Source: P36-A1 sp049478495 (GTDB lineage Bacteria > Bacillota_I > Bacilli_A > JAJDGJ01). Taken from it: 64,000 nucleotides of DNA. The stretch lies in the NCBI RefSeq assembly GCF_049478495.1, contig NZ_CP168083.1, positions 1,550,001 to 1,614,000 of the forward strand. Direction: 5' to 3'. This document shows positions 35,506 through 43,940 of the stretch, piece by piece. The position numbers were made by a program, and so were the translations under genes. Within the stretch, counting starts at the first letter, position 1, and each line of letters starts with the position of its first letter. The notes below the pieces were generated by a model. That model saw only the letters and a list, made by a program, of their open reading frames with translations. It ran no database searches and had not been told where the DNA came from.

Positions 35506-35763
35506 ATGAAGCATAAATTCAAAACAAATGGTGTATGTCCCTCATTCATTAAATTCGATTTAAATGGAGAAGTTGTAACTAATGTAGAATTTGAAGGAGG
35601 TTGCCCTGGAAATTTAAAGGCAATTCCAATCTTAGTTGATGGTCTTACAGCAACTCAAATAGAGTCAAAGTTATCTACAATAACTTGTGGAAAACGTAGT
35701 ACATCATGTGCTGCTGAACTATCTAAATTTGTAATGCAAGCAAGTGAAGAATCAGTACAATAA
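35506..35763 (+). CDS. TSCPD domain protein (TIGR03905 type)
   Basis: 85 residues. Cysteines in NGVCPSFIKF, EGGCPGN, TCGKRSTSCA form the TSCPD pattern also found at the C-terminus of class II ribonucleotide reductases. Stand-alone forms are widespread in anaerobic Bacillota; role is unknown, with possible metal binding through the four cysteines. AAGGAG precedes the start. Confidence 0.88.
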   Translation: MKHKFKTNGVCPSFIKFDLNGEVVTNVEFEGGCPGNLKAIPILVDGLTATQIESKLSTITCGKRSTSCAAELSKFVMQASEESVQ

Positions 35764-35772
35764 ATAAAATAA

Positions 35773-35815
35773 ACAAAAAGCAAATTATCTCTACTAGAAT
35801 AATTTGCTTTTTTTA
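35773..35815 (+). terminator. Terminator after TSCPD gene
   Basis: AAAAAGCAAATTAT pairs with ATAATTTGCTTTTT followed by more T. Strong stem. Confidence 0.9.
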
Positions 35816-35905
35816 TATAAATGCTTAGTATAATAAAATTGACACTAACCAATCAATCTTAAAAATTCTTTGAAACTTTCTTATAATATCATAGTTATTT
35901 ATCTT

Positions 35906-37045
35906 TTAATTTTCAAGATAATCATATCTAATTTCAAAATTGTCTCGTTTGTCATTATAAACAGTTAAGTTAAATCCATCATTATCACTATTATTAATTA
36001 AAAATGCTTCACTGAAGTTTAGTATTTTTTCATACGTTTTTTCACCAAATCTTGAAATATTAATACTCATATTTTCATTTTCAGAAATGAATATATATTT
36101 ATCTTTCAATAATATCGCAAATTCATAATTATTACATTCTTCAAAATCAATTGTACATATTAATGTTGTAAACTCGTTACCATTTATACCACTTCCATCA
36201 AAACTAATTAAGCCATCTATTACTTGTATGTTAGTGACTCTTATTTCAAAGTTTTCATAAATCTTAGTTTTAATAAAATCTTTATTTTCCATTTTACTAA
36301 AAAAATTATTTTTTTCATAGAATTCAATTACCATATCCGATTCTTCAACTTCTAAATTCTCATATTTAAATTCAATCAGCCCAATAGTATTACTATCTAA
36401 AACAAAGATGTCATCATAGTAATCTGAGTTATAGTTTTGAACTCTTTCCTTGATTTTTTTACCATCATAATTATACTCTCTTATATACATATCATCTTCA
36501 TTAGGTTCAAGTGTTATGATCGTTTTATCAACATCATTTACAATAAACTTAGCAAAATACTCACACTTACTTATTAATATTGCCCCATTTTTATTAACTA
36601 AGTATATCCCAGATTTATTAGGTTCTCTAGACATAATATTTATTATTACTTTATCTTCAAAATTTCTAATATTAATCGATATAGCGTCTACATTGGGTAA
36701 TTCTGCGATTTTCTGACATTTATCATTTTCTAAATAGTATATAATAACTGATTCTTCATATATATAATAGTAGTTAGATGAATCAACATCTAATCCTTTT
36801 AATTGACCTTTATATTTACAAGCATTTTCATTTTTTACTACTTCAAAATTTGAATTATTTATATAATATTCACTATAATTCTTTACATTATTCTTTTTTT
36901 CTTTAATATATTTAGTCTCTTTTAAATCACCTAGTAAGGTAGTCTTTGCGGTGAGCATATCATTATTTATGAATTGCCTTATGAATAAAAATAATAATAA
37001 TAGTGTTGGTACAAGTAGTGTCAAAAATAATATTTTCTTTTTCAT
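35906..37045 (-). CDS. Cassette D membrane-anchored partner protein, unknown family
   Basis: 379 residues. One membrane helix at ~5-25, then a Cys-poor, acidic, beta-rich extracellular region with recurrent short strands ending in Tyr-rich turns (YYYIYEES, IIYYLEN, IREYNYDGKK, FEIRYDYL), consistent with a beta-propeller-like fold; this fold is inferred. It starts 1 base after the stop of the mini-protein gene. Its residues ~190-290 are nearly identical to those of cassettes C and A. Function unknown; it may bind the substrate or product of the peptidase partner. Confidence 0.85.
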   Translation of the reverse strand: MKKKILFLTLLVPTLLLLFLFIRQFINNDMLTAKTTLLGDLKETKYIKEKKNNVKNYSEYYINNSNFEVVKNENACKYKGQLKGLDVDSSNYYYIYEESVIIYYLENDKCQKIAELPNVDAISINIRNFEDKVIINIMSREPNKSGIYLVNKNGAILISKCEYFAKFIVNDVDKTIITLEPNEDDMYIREYNYDGKKIKERVQNYNSDYYDDIFVLDSNTIGLIEFKYENLEVEESDMVIEFYEKNNFFSKMENKDFIKTKIYENFEIRVTNIQVIDGLISFDGSGINGNEFTTLICTIDFEECNNYEFAILLKDKYIFISENENMSINISRFGEKTYEKILNFSEAFLINNSDNDGFNLTVYNDKRDNFEIRYDYLEN

Positions 37046-37046
37046 A

Positions 37047-37289
37047 TTAAACCAATATCATCTTAGTAGCTGCAGGTTGGTTTTTAATGGTTACTTTTGC
37101 TATACATTTATTTGGTTTTTTACCATATTCATTATATGTGCCCACTTTTTTTATTAGTCTTTGAAATAATAACTCTTGTTCTGATTGTATTATTTCTTCT
37201 GAGATCACTCCATTAACATTAGCTTGAACATTAATATTTAATAATAGAGCGCAATAAAACACTGTTAATACTACAATTAATTTCTTCAT
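37047..37289 (-). CDS. Cassette D mini-protein: C39-like peptidase with catalytic domain deleted
   Basis: 80 residues from the ATG at 37289 (AAGGAG 8 bases upstream; an in-frame TTG two codons earlier is too close). The signal peptide (MKKLIVVLTVFYCALLLNIN) and the following acidic helix match the cassette A peptidase, then the frame jumps directly to that protein's tail (YNEYGKKPNK...AATKMILV). About 170 residues with both catalytic residues are missing, but the frame is kept to the normal stop. One cysteine in the tail is unique to this copy. It may act as secreted peptide or just as a coupled leader. Confidence 0.8.
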   Translation of the reverse strand: MKKLIVVLTVFYCALLLNINVQANVNGVISEEIIQSEQELLFQRLIKKVGTYNEYGKKPNKCIAKVTIKNQPAATKMILV

Positions 37290-37445
37290 AATCAATTCTC
37301 CTTATATTTTTTTGAAAAATTAATATGAGCGCTCATTTAATCTTTTCTTACTTTCAAATTATCATACATTTTAATCCATTACTATACTTTATGGATTTAT
37401 TACTCTTAGATAACTTAATTATAACAAACATTTGCTATACGTAAT
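37290..37445 (-). promoter_or_regulatory. Conserved upstream region of cassette D
   Basis: Shared with the three other cassettes: palindrome GAGCGCTC at 37327-37334, an ATCCAT...ATGGAT inverted repeat around 37370-37400, and a TAACTTAATTATAACA block. Position 20-30 bases before the ribosome binding site makes the palindrome a candidate operator. Confidence 0.6.
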
Positions 37446-37449
37446 ATAA

Positions 37450-37476
37450 AAACTAGTTAATTTATAACTAGTCTTT
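37450..37476 (-). terminator. Terminator of cassette C
   Basis: ACTAGTTA-ATTTA-TAACTAGT stem with A/T runs on both sides, 37 bases downstream of the cassette C partner gene. Functions on the minus strand with TTTTTA tail. Confidence 0.7.
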
Positions 37477-37512
37477 ATATATTAATTATTATTTATCTAT
37501 ACTATTAATCCT

Positions 37513-38652
37513 TTAATTTTTAAGATAATCATATCTAATTTCAAAATTTTGATAGTCATCATTATAAACAATTAAATTAAATCCATTCTTGTCACTACTG
37601 TTAACTTGATATGAATCAACTGTGCTTAAAATGTTTTCATATGTTTTTCCACCAAATCTAGAAAGCTTAATGCTTCTATCTTCACCTTTAGAAATGAGAA
37701 TATATTTATCTTTCAATAATATCGCAAATTCATAATTATTACATTCCTCAAAATCAGTTGTACATATTAATGTTGTAAAATCATTATCGTTTAAACCACT
37801 TCCATCAAAACTAATTAAGCCATCTATTACTTGTATGTTAGTGACTCTTATTTCAAAGTTTTCATAAATCTTAGTTTTAATAAAATCTTTATTTTCCATT
37901 TTACTAAAAAAATTATTTTTTTCATAGATTTCAATTACCATATCAGATTCTTCAACTTCTAAATTCTCATATTTAAATTCAATCACTCCAATAGTATTAC
38001 TATCTAAAACAAAGATATCATCATAGTAATCTGAGTTATAGTTTTGAACTCTTTCCTTGATTTTTTTACCATCATAATTATACTCTCTTATATACATATC
38101 ATCTTCATTAGGTTCAAGTGTTATGATCGTTTTATCAATATCATTTACAATAAACTTAACAAAATACTCACATTTACTTATTAATTTTGCTCCATCTTTA
38201 TTAACTAAGTATATCCCAGATTTATTAGGTTCTCTAGACATAGTATTTATTATTACCTTATCTTCAAAATTTCTAATATTAATCGATATTGCTGCTACAT
38301 TTGGTAATTCTGCGATCTTCTTACATTTACCATTTTCTAAATAATATATAATAACTGATTCTTCATATGTATAATAGTAGTTAGATGAATCAACATCTAA
38401 TCCTTTTAATTGATCTTTATATTTACAAGCATTTTCATTTTTTACTACTTCAAAATTAGTGTTACTAATTTTATATTCACTATAATTTTTTACATCATTC
38501 TTTTTTTCTTTAACATAATTAGCTTCAGTTATATTTTCTATAACAATAGTCTTTGAAGTGAATACATCATTAACTTGGGTTTGCCTCATAAGCAAAAATA
38601 ATATTAAGAATGATAGAAATAGTATTATTAAAAATAGTATTTTCTTTTTCAT
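37513..38652 (-). CDS. Cassette C membrane-anchored partner protein, unknown family
   Basis: 379 residues, same architecture as cassette D (membrane helix ~5-22, beta-rich outer region). Its N-terminal ~100 residues are almost identical to cassette A (EANYVKEKKN, YSEYKISNTNFEV), and the middle to D and A. The C-terminal ~40 residues differ (SRFGGKTYENILSTV). The first gene of the cassette ends one base upstream, implying translational coupling. No catalytic motif recognised. Confidence 0.85.
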   Translation of the reverse strand: MKKKILFLIILFLSFLILFLLMRQTQVNDVFTSKTIVIENITEANYVKEKKNDVKNYSEYKISNTNFEVVKNENACKYKDQLKGLDVDSSNYYYTYEESVIIYYLENGKCKKIAELPNVAAISINIRNFEDKVIINTMSREPNKSGIYLVNKDGAKLISKCEYFVKFIVNDIDKTIITLEPNEDDMYIREYNYDGKKIKERVQNYNSDYYDDIFVLDSNTIGVIEFKYENLEVEESDMVIEIYEKNNFFSKMENKDFIKTKIYENFEIRVTNIQVIDGLISFDGSGLNDNDFTTLICTTDFEECNNYEFAILLKDKYILISKGEDRSIKLSRFGGKTYENILSTVDSYQVNSSDKNGFNLIVYNDDYQNFEIRYDYLKN

Positions 38653-38653
38653 A

Positions 38654-38917
38654 TTAAACCAATATCATCTTAGCTGCAGCTGGTTGATTACGTATTATTA
38701 CTCTAGTTATACCTTTTTTTGCTTTGACTATCCCTTTATTTGGTTTATTACCATATTCATTATATGGGTATAGTTTTTTTATTAGTATTTGAAATAATAA
38801 CTCTTGTTCTGATTGTATTATTTCTTCTGAGATCACTTCATTAACATTAGCTTGAACATTAATATTTAATAATAGAGCGCAGTAAAACACTGTTAGTACT
38901 ACAATTAATTTCTTCAT
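38654..38917 (-). CDS. Cassette C mini-protein: C39-like peptidase with catalytic domain deleted
   Basis: 87 residues. The signal peptide is identical to the others, the short middle ILIKKLYPYNEYG resembles that of cassette D (LIKKVGTYNEYG), so both probably descend from the same deletion. The C-terminal tail includes the full KGIVKAKKGITRVIIRNQ segment. Catalytic Cys and His are absent. The start is at 38917. Confidence 0.8.
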   Translation of the reverse strand: MKKLIVVLTVFYCALLLNINVQANVNEVISEEIIQSEQELLFQILIKKLYPYNEYGNKPNKGIVKAKKGITRVIIRNQPAAAKMILV

Positions 38918-39080
38918 AATCAATTCTCCTTATATTTTTTTGAAAAATTAATATGAGCGCTCTTTTAATCTTTTCTTACTTTCAAAATATCATACAATTA
39001 AATCCATTACTATACTTTATGGATTTATTACTCTTAGATAACCTAATTATAACAAAAATTCACTATACGTAATATAAAAA
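38918..39080 (-). promoter_or_regulatory. Conserved upstream region of cassette C
   Basis: Same ~140-bp block as upstream of the other cassettes, with GAGCGCTC at 38955-38962 and the ATCCAT inverted repeat. Ends in an imperfect ACTAGTTA hairpin (39068-39095). Confidence 0.6.
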
Positions 39081-39294
39081 CTAGTTATTTTATAACTTGT
39101 TTTTACATGCAAGTTGTCAATTATCTATACTATTCTTTATCTTATCTTTCTACATATAACTAAATATCTTACCTGTCACAAAAAGACTAGTTAAATGAAT
39201 AACTAGTCCTTTTTATAATGTCCTTATAATATTAATTAGGACTATCATTAATAAATTTATTGTTGTCCTTTATTAATTATTTGATTTTATTTCT
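39081..39294. other. Spacer between cassettes B and C
   Basis: Holds the terminator at 39182-39217 and otherwise AT-rich sequence with no gene. A shorter related spacer follows cassette A. Confidence 0.5.
39182..39217 (-). terminator. Terminator of cassette B
   Basis: GACTAGTTATTCATTTAACTAGTC-type hairpin with TTTTTG tail on the minus strand (and AAAAAGG on the other side). Confidence 0.75.
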
Positions 39295-40437
39295 TTAATT
39301 CACAAGATAGTCATATCTAATTTCAAAATTTTGTTGTTTATCATTATAAACAAGTAAATTAACTCCATTATTATCACTACTTTTAATTTCGAATGATTCA
39401 CTATAGCTCAATATTTTTTCATAGGTTTTTTCACCAAATCTAGAAAGATTAATACTCATATTTTTATGATCAGATATAAATATGTATTTATTATTCAATA
39501 ATATTGCATATTCATAATTGTGACATTTAACAAAATCAGTACTACATATAAGAGTATTATATCCATCATCATCTAAACTGCTTCCACTAAACCTTATTAG
39601 ACCATCAAGTACTTGTATGTTTGTGATTGATCTATTATATTTTTCAATTCTTTTTGTTTCTATTTTATTTCCATTTTTTAAAGCGCTAAAAAATTTGTCT
39701 TTCTGGTATTTTTCTATAACCATATCAAATTTGTCACTTTCTGGTGCTTCGTATTTAAATTCTATCAATCCTATAGTATTGTTATCTAAAACGAAAATAT
39801 TATCATAATATTTTGAGTTATAATTTTGAGATTCTTCATTTATTTTTTTACCGTCATATGAATATTCTTTTATATGCATTTCATCTTCATTAGGTTCAAG
39901 TGCTATGATTGTTTTATCTACATCATTTACAATAAACTTAGCAAAGTAATTACATTCACTTATTAATTTAGCTCCATCTTTACTTACTAAATATATTCCA
40001 GACTTATTAGTTTCAGATGACATTAAGTTAATTAACACCTTATTTTCAAAATTAATAACATTTATTGAAATAGCATTTATACTAGGTAATTCAACAATTT
40101 TTTTGCATTTATTATTTTCTAAGTAATAAATAGTAACTGACTCTTCATATATATAATAATAATTAGATAAATCAGTACCTCTGTTTCTTAATTGATCTGC
40201 AAAAGTACATTTATTATTGACTTTTATAACTTTAAAATCATTATTATCTATATAATATTCCTTATAATTTTTTATATCGTTTTTCTGCTCTTTAACATAT
40301 TTAGCTTTAGTTAAATTATCAAGTAAGGTAGTGTCGGCTGTGAATACATCATCATTATTGACTTGTCTTACACGTAATAATATTATTATTAAGAATATTT
40401 GTAGTAGTATTATTAAAAATAGTATTTTCTTTTTCAT
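39295..40437 (-). CDS. Cassette B membrane-anchored partner protein, the most diverged copy
   Basis: 380 residues. Same layout as the other copies but with the most substitutions, in particular in the N-terminal region (NNDFKVIKVNNKC), the DKFFSALKNGNKIE segment, and the C-terminal part. Residues ~120-165 (SINAISINVINFENKVL) are shared with cassette A but not with C or D. Cysteines are conserved at two or three positions across copies and may form extracellular disulfides. Function unknown. Confidence 0.85.
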   Translation of the reverse strand: MKKKILFLIILLQIFLIIILLRVRQVNNDDVFTADTTLLDNLTKAKYVKEQKNDIKNYKEYYIDNNDFKVIKVNNKCTFADQLRNRGTDLSNYYYIYEESVTIYYLENNKCKKIVELPSINAISINVINFENKVLINLMSSETNKSGIYLVSKDGAKLISECNYFAKFIVNDVDKTIIALEPNEDEMHIKEYSYDGKKINEESQNYNSKYYDNIFVLDNNTIGLIEFKYEAPESDKFDMVIEKYQKDKFFSALKNGNKIETKRIEKYNRSITNIQVLDGLIRFSGSSLDDDGYNTLICSTDFVKCHNYEYAILLNNKYIFISDHKNMSINLSRFGEKTYEKILSYSESFEIKSSDNNGVNLLVYNDKQQNFEIRYDYLVN

Positions 40438-40438
40438 A

Positions 40439-40723
40439 TTAAACCAATATCATCTTAGCTGTCATCGGTTGATTACGTATTATTACTCTAGTTACACCTT
40501 TTGTTGCTTTAACTATCCCTTTATTTGGTTTATTACCATGTTCATTATGTATATATACTTTTCCAAAGTATTCTATACCTTCTTCAATTTGTTTTTGAAA
40601 TAATAACTCTTGTTCTGATTGTATTATTTCTTCTGAGATTACTCCATTAATATTATCTTGAACATTAATATTTAATAATAGAGCGCAATAAAACACTGTT
40701 AGTACTACAATTAATTTCTTCAT
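40439..40723 (-). CDS. Cassette B mini-protein: C39-like peptidase with catalytic domain deleted
   Basis: 94 residues. After the common signal peptide and acidic helix it keeps a longer stretch, KQIEEGIEYFGKVYIHNEHG, homologous to EQVEQDIKYLETVEV of the full peptidase, so its deletion endpoints differ from those in C and D. The tail KGVTRVIIRNQ...KMILV is retained. Catalytic residues absent. Confidence 0.8.
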   Translation of the reverse strand: MKKLIVVLTVFYCALLLNINVQDNINGVISEEIIQSEQELLFQKQIEEGIEYFGKVYIHNEHGNKPNKGIVKATKGVTRVIIRNQPMTAKMILV

Positions 40724-40880
40724 AATCAATTCTCCTTATATTTTTTTGAAAAATTAATATGAGCGCTCTTTTAATCTTTTCTTACTTTCAAAATATCATA
40801 CAATTAAATCCATTACTATACTTTATGAATTTATTACTCTTAGATAACTTAATTATAACAAATATTCACTATACATAATA
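40724..40880 (-). promoter_or_regulatory. Conserved upstream region of cassette B
   Basis: GAGCGCTC at 40761-40768, plus the shared AT-rich block and inverted repeat, as in the other cassettes. Confidence 0.6.
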
Positions 40881-40939
40881 TTTTTTTCTATAATATTCAT
40901 TGTCTTATCTTTCAATACATAACTAAATATCTTAATTGT

Positions 40940-40980
40940 TACAAAAAAAACTAGTTAAATAAATAACTAGCTCTTTTAAT
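40940..40980 (-). terminator. Terminator of cassette A
   Basis: AACTAGTTA-AATAAA-TAACTAG stem with T-rich tail on the minus strand, about 100 bases after the partner gene. Confidence 0.65.
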
Positions 40981-41062
40981 AATGTCTCTATAGTATTAAT
41001 TAGAACAATCATTTTTAATTAATTGTTGTTCTTTTTTATTTTTTGTTTTTTTGTTACTTTAT

Positions 41063-42202
41063 TTATACAAGATAATCATATCTAATTTCAAAATTATGTT
41101 CTTGATCATTATAAACAATTAAGTTAAATCCATTGTTGTCACTACTGTTAATTTGATAAGTATCAACTGTACTTAAAATTTTTTCATATGTTTTTTCACC
41201 AAATCTAGAAAGATTAACACTTCTATCCTTATCTTCAGAAATCAGAATATATTTATCTTTCAATAATATCGCAAATTCATAATTATTACACTCTTTAAAA
41301 TCAATTGTACATATTAGTGTTATTAAATCATTATCATTTAAACCACTTCCACTAAATCTAATTAAACCATCTATTACTTGTATGTTAGTGACTCTTATTT
41401 CAAAGTTTTCATAAATCTTAGTTTTAATAAAATCTTTATTTTCCATTTTACTAAAAAAATTATTTTTTTCATAGATTTCAATTACCATATCAGATTCTTC
41501 AACTTCTAAATTCTCATATTTAAATTCAATCACTCCAATAGTATTACTATCTAAAACAAAGATATCATCATAGTAATCTGAGTTATAGTTTTGAACTCTT
41601 TCTTTGATTTTTTTACCATCATAATTATACTCTCTTATATACATATCATCTTCATTTGGTTCAAGTGCTATTATTGTTTTATCAACATCATTTACAATAA
41701 ACTTAGCAAAATACTTACATTTACTTATTAATTTAGCTCCATCTTTATTAACTAAGTATATTCCAGACTTATTAGCTTCAGATGACATTAAGTTAATTAA
41801 CACCTTATTTTCAAAATTAATGACATTTATTGAAATAGCATTTATACTAGGTAATTCTGCGATCTTCTTACATTTACCATTTTCTAAATAATATATAATA
41901 ACTGATTCTTCATATGTATAATAGTAGTTAGATGAATCAACATCTAATCCTTTTAATTGATCTTTATATTTACAAGCATTTTCATTTTTTACTACTTCAA
42001 AATTAGTGTTACTAATTTTATACTCACTATAATTTTTTACAGCATTCTTTTTTTCTTTAACATAATTAGCTTCAGTAAAATTTTTCAGAAAAGTAGCTTT
42101 TGCTTTTATTAAATTCTTATTATTTGTTTGCCTTACAAATAATAATATTATTAAGAAGAATATTGATAAAAGTATTATTAAAATTAGTTTTTTCTTTTTC
42201 AT
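41063..42202 (-). CDS. Cassette A membrane-anchored partner protein, unknown family
   Basis: 379 residues. Mosaic: the first ~100 residues match cassette C, residues ~118-165 match cassette B (SINAISINVINFENKVL), and ~185-300 match C and D. One N-terminal membrane helix (~5-22) and a large extracellular beta-rich region. It is one base downstream of the full-length C39-like peptidase and is thus the only copy with an intact partner. Confidence 0.85.
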   Translation of the reverse strand: MKKKKLILIILLSIFFLIILLFVRQTNNKNLIKAKATFLKNFTEANYVKEKKNAVKNYSEYKISNTNFEVVKNENACKYKDQLKGLDVDSSNYYYTYEESVIIYYLENGKCKKIAELPSINAISINVINFENKVLINLMSSEANKSGIYLVNKDGAKLISKCKYFAKFIVNDVDKTIIALEPNEDDMYIREYNYDGKKIKERVQNYNSDYYDDIFVLDSNTIGVIEFKYENLEVEESDMVIEIYEKNNFFSKMENKDFIKTKIYENFEIRVTNIQVIDGLIRFSGSGLNDNDLITLICTIDFKECNNYEFAILLKDKYILISEDKDRSVNLSRFGEKTYEKILSTVDTYQINSSDNNGFNLIVYNDQEHNFEIRYDYLV

Positions 42203-42203
42203 A

Positions 42204-42965
42204 TTAAACCAATATCATCTTAGCTGCAGCCGGCTGGTTACGTATAATTACTCTAGCTATATCTTTTTTTACTTTAACTATTCCTTTGCTTGACTTTTTG
42301 CCATATTCATTATATGGGTCTACGAGTTCTATAAGTGATACTTCTTGCATCCCACTACTATATCTTTTACCCTTTGCTTTTGATGCATTTAAAAAATGAC
42401 CATTAGTATGATATCCAAGTCTATCATAAGCACTAACATCTCTTTTTTTAACTCCTATATTCAGTATCACTGGTCTTTTTTGTACACCTACTACTGTTCC
42501 TATATAATTAACTAGAGTTTGTTCACTAAACTTAGTTATATTTACAAAACGATATTTATTAGATATATATGATCTACTATTTAATACTGTTCTAATCATC
42601 GAATACGATGTACCTGCCGTTGTTGTTTTTAAACTTTTTGCAAGTGAATCCTGTGTTGAAGCTGTTTTAGGATAAAAGTACCTTTGAGTTTGAAGGACAG
42701 TTGCCGGTCCACAATAATAATGATTTTTTTGTTTAACATAAGGTACTTTAATACCAGAATATCCTGTTATTACTCTTAATTTATCATTAAACACTTCTAC
42801 TGTTTCTAAGTATTTGATATCTTGTTCAACTTGTTCTTGAAATAATAACTCTTGTTCTGATTGTATTATTTCTTCTGAGATCACTCCATTAGCATTAGCT
42901 TGAACATTAATATTTAATAATAGAGCGCAATAAAACACTGTTAATACTACAATTAATTTCTTCAT
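42204..42965 (-). CDS. Secreted C39-like (papain-fold) cysteine peptidase, full length
   Basis: 253 residues from the ATG at 42965. Signal peptide ~1-22, acidic helical pro-region ~25-60, then a C39-like domain: VPYVKQKNHYYCGPATVLQ has the oxyanion Gln and the nucleophilic Cys, GHFLNAS the catalytic His, and VDPYNEYG the third catalytic-site residue (Asp). Such domains without ABC exporter parts are secreted thiol peptidases or amidases. The C-terminal 30 residues form a basic tail (KKDIARVIIRNQ) ending KMILV that is conserved in all four copies. It starts a bicistron with the partner membrane protein. Substrate unknown. Confidence 0.85.
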   Translation of the reverse strand: MKKLIVVLTVFYCALLLNINVQANANGVISEEIIQSEQELLFQEQVEQDIKYLETVEVFNDKLRVITGYSGIKVPYVKQKNHYYCGPATVLQTQRYFYPKTASTQDSLAKSLKTTTAGTSYSMIRTVLNSRSYISNKYRFVNITKFSEQTLVNYIGTVVGVQKRPVILNIGVKKRDVSAYDRLGYHTNGHFLNASKAKGKRYSSGMQEVSLIELVDPYNEYGKKSSKGIVKVKKDIARVIIRNQPAAAKMILV

Positions 42966-43120
42966 AATCAATTCTCCTTATATTTTTTCAAAAAATTAAT
43001 ATGAGCGCTCTTTTAATCTTTTCTTACTTTCAAAATATCATACAATTAAATTCATTACTATACTTTATGGAATTATTACTCTTAGATAACTTAATTATAA
43101 CAAATTATTATTATATTTAT
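42966..43120 (-). promoter_or_regulatory. Conserved upstream region of cassette A
   Basis: GAGCGCTC at 43003-43010 and the same AT-rich block with the inverted repeat seen in the other three copies. Similarity ends near 43110. Confidence 0.6.
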
Positions 43121-43238
43121 ATTTTAATGATGCCTAATCAATAAACTATCTACAACTCATAAACATGTATATACATTATCTAAGGTAGCTTGTTTTTTTA
43201 ATATATAACTTATTTTTACATTTTTATATTGTATAAAA

Positions 43239-43274
43239 AAAGGATATTTCTATAAAATAGAAAATATCCTTTTT
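43239..43274 (-). terminator. Terminator of the following membrane protein gene
   Basis: AAAGGATATTTTCTA-type stem with loop and TTTTTT on the minus strand, directly after the stop of the 164-residue gene. Confidence 0.85.
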
Positions 43275-43275
43275 C

Positions 43276-43770
43276 CTAATAATCACTATAATTATTTGGC
43301 TGATCAACAATTTCTTGTTCTACTGGTTCTGCTTTTTTACTTTCATTAGTAGTTGAAGACATGTTTTTACTATTATCTTGATGTTTATCATTACTATCAT
43401 TAGATTTTTCTTCAAGATCTTTCTTAAATAAATTTCTAATAACAAAGTATGATCCAACTAGACCTAATATACCAGCTACAAAACCATAAGTAGCACCAAA
43501 GAATACTACTATGGCAGCACCTATAATAGTTATAACACTACCAAGTATTCCTTTTGTTCCAAATTTATACATTATGTATATAGCAACTACTATCATTAAG
43601 AATCCGATGATTCTAAATAGAAATGGTGCAATGTTTAACATAATTGGAATATATGTTCCATTAGTTGCCCATGCAGCAGTGCCCCTTTTAAAGGATATAT
43701 ATGATCCATAGAAACACACAATAGATAATAATATTTGTAAAACAACACTTCCTGAAACTCTTAGCTTCAT
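43276..43770 (-). CDS. Membrane protein with acidic cytoplasmic tail (DUF4064-like), unknown
   Basis: 164 residues, with four hydrophobic helices (about 8-25, 38-66, 70-90, 92-110) and a ~50-residue polar, Asn/Ser/Glu-rich tail. Layout resembles DUF4064 small membrane proteins, but this is by overall look only. Monocistronic. Confidence 0.65.
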   Translation of the reverse strand: MKLRVSGSVVLQILLSIVCFYGSYISFKRGTAAWATNGTYIPIMLNIAPFLFRIIGFLMIVVAIYIMYKFGTKGILGSVITIIGAAIVVFFGATYGFVAGILGLVGSYFVIRNLFKKDLEEKSNDSNDKHQDNSKNMSSTTNESKKAEPVEQEIVDQPNNYSDY

Positions 43771-43869
43771 AATAATCCCTCATTTTCTTTATATTCTTAT
43801 ATATAGTATAAAACAAACTACATTTACAATCTAATATCATTATAGTATATTTAATAAATTTTGTATGCT

Positions 43870-43940
43870 TAGACACTTTGATGTCCTTATATATATTTAA
43901 CTATTGTTTAATTGTTAAATACATATAAGAATAAAAATGG
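43870..43940. other. Short AT-rich gap and IS target site
   Basis: No gene. Its end, AAGAATAAAAATG (43926-43938), is repeated directly after the IS30 element and marks the target duplication. Confidence 0.6.

Larger units (their letters stand above)
35906..43110 (-). repeat. Four-copy tandem array of two-gene secreted/membrane cassettes
   Basis: Units run right to left: cassette A (42965-41063), B (40723-39295), C (38917-37513), D (37289-35906). Each has a ~140-bp upstream region with GAGCGCTC, a secreted protein gene, a one-base gap, a ~380-residue membrane-anchored protein gene and, in A-C, a terminator hairpin built on ACTAGTTA. DNA identity is high over the promoter, the 5' end of the first gene and large blocks of the second gene. 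Only cassette A holds a complete C39-like peptidase. Confidence 0.95.

Noticed and set aside
42204..42965. Bacteriocin leader-processing ABC exporter (C39 type)
   Set aside because: There is no transmembrane or ATPase domain and the protein has a signal peptide, so it is a stand-alone secreted C39-like enzyme and not an exporter.
37290..43120. CRISPR array in the repeated region
   Set aside because: The repeats are kilobase-scale gene cassettes with long conserved promoters; there are no short regularly spaced repeats with unique spacers here or elsewhere in the window.
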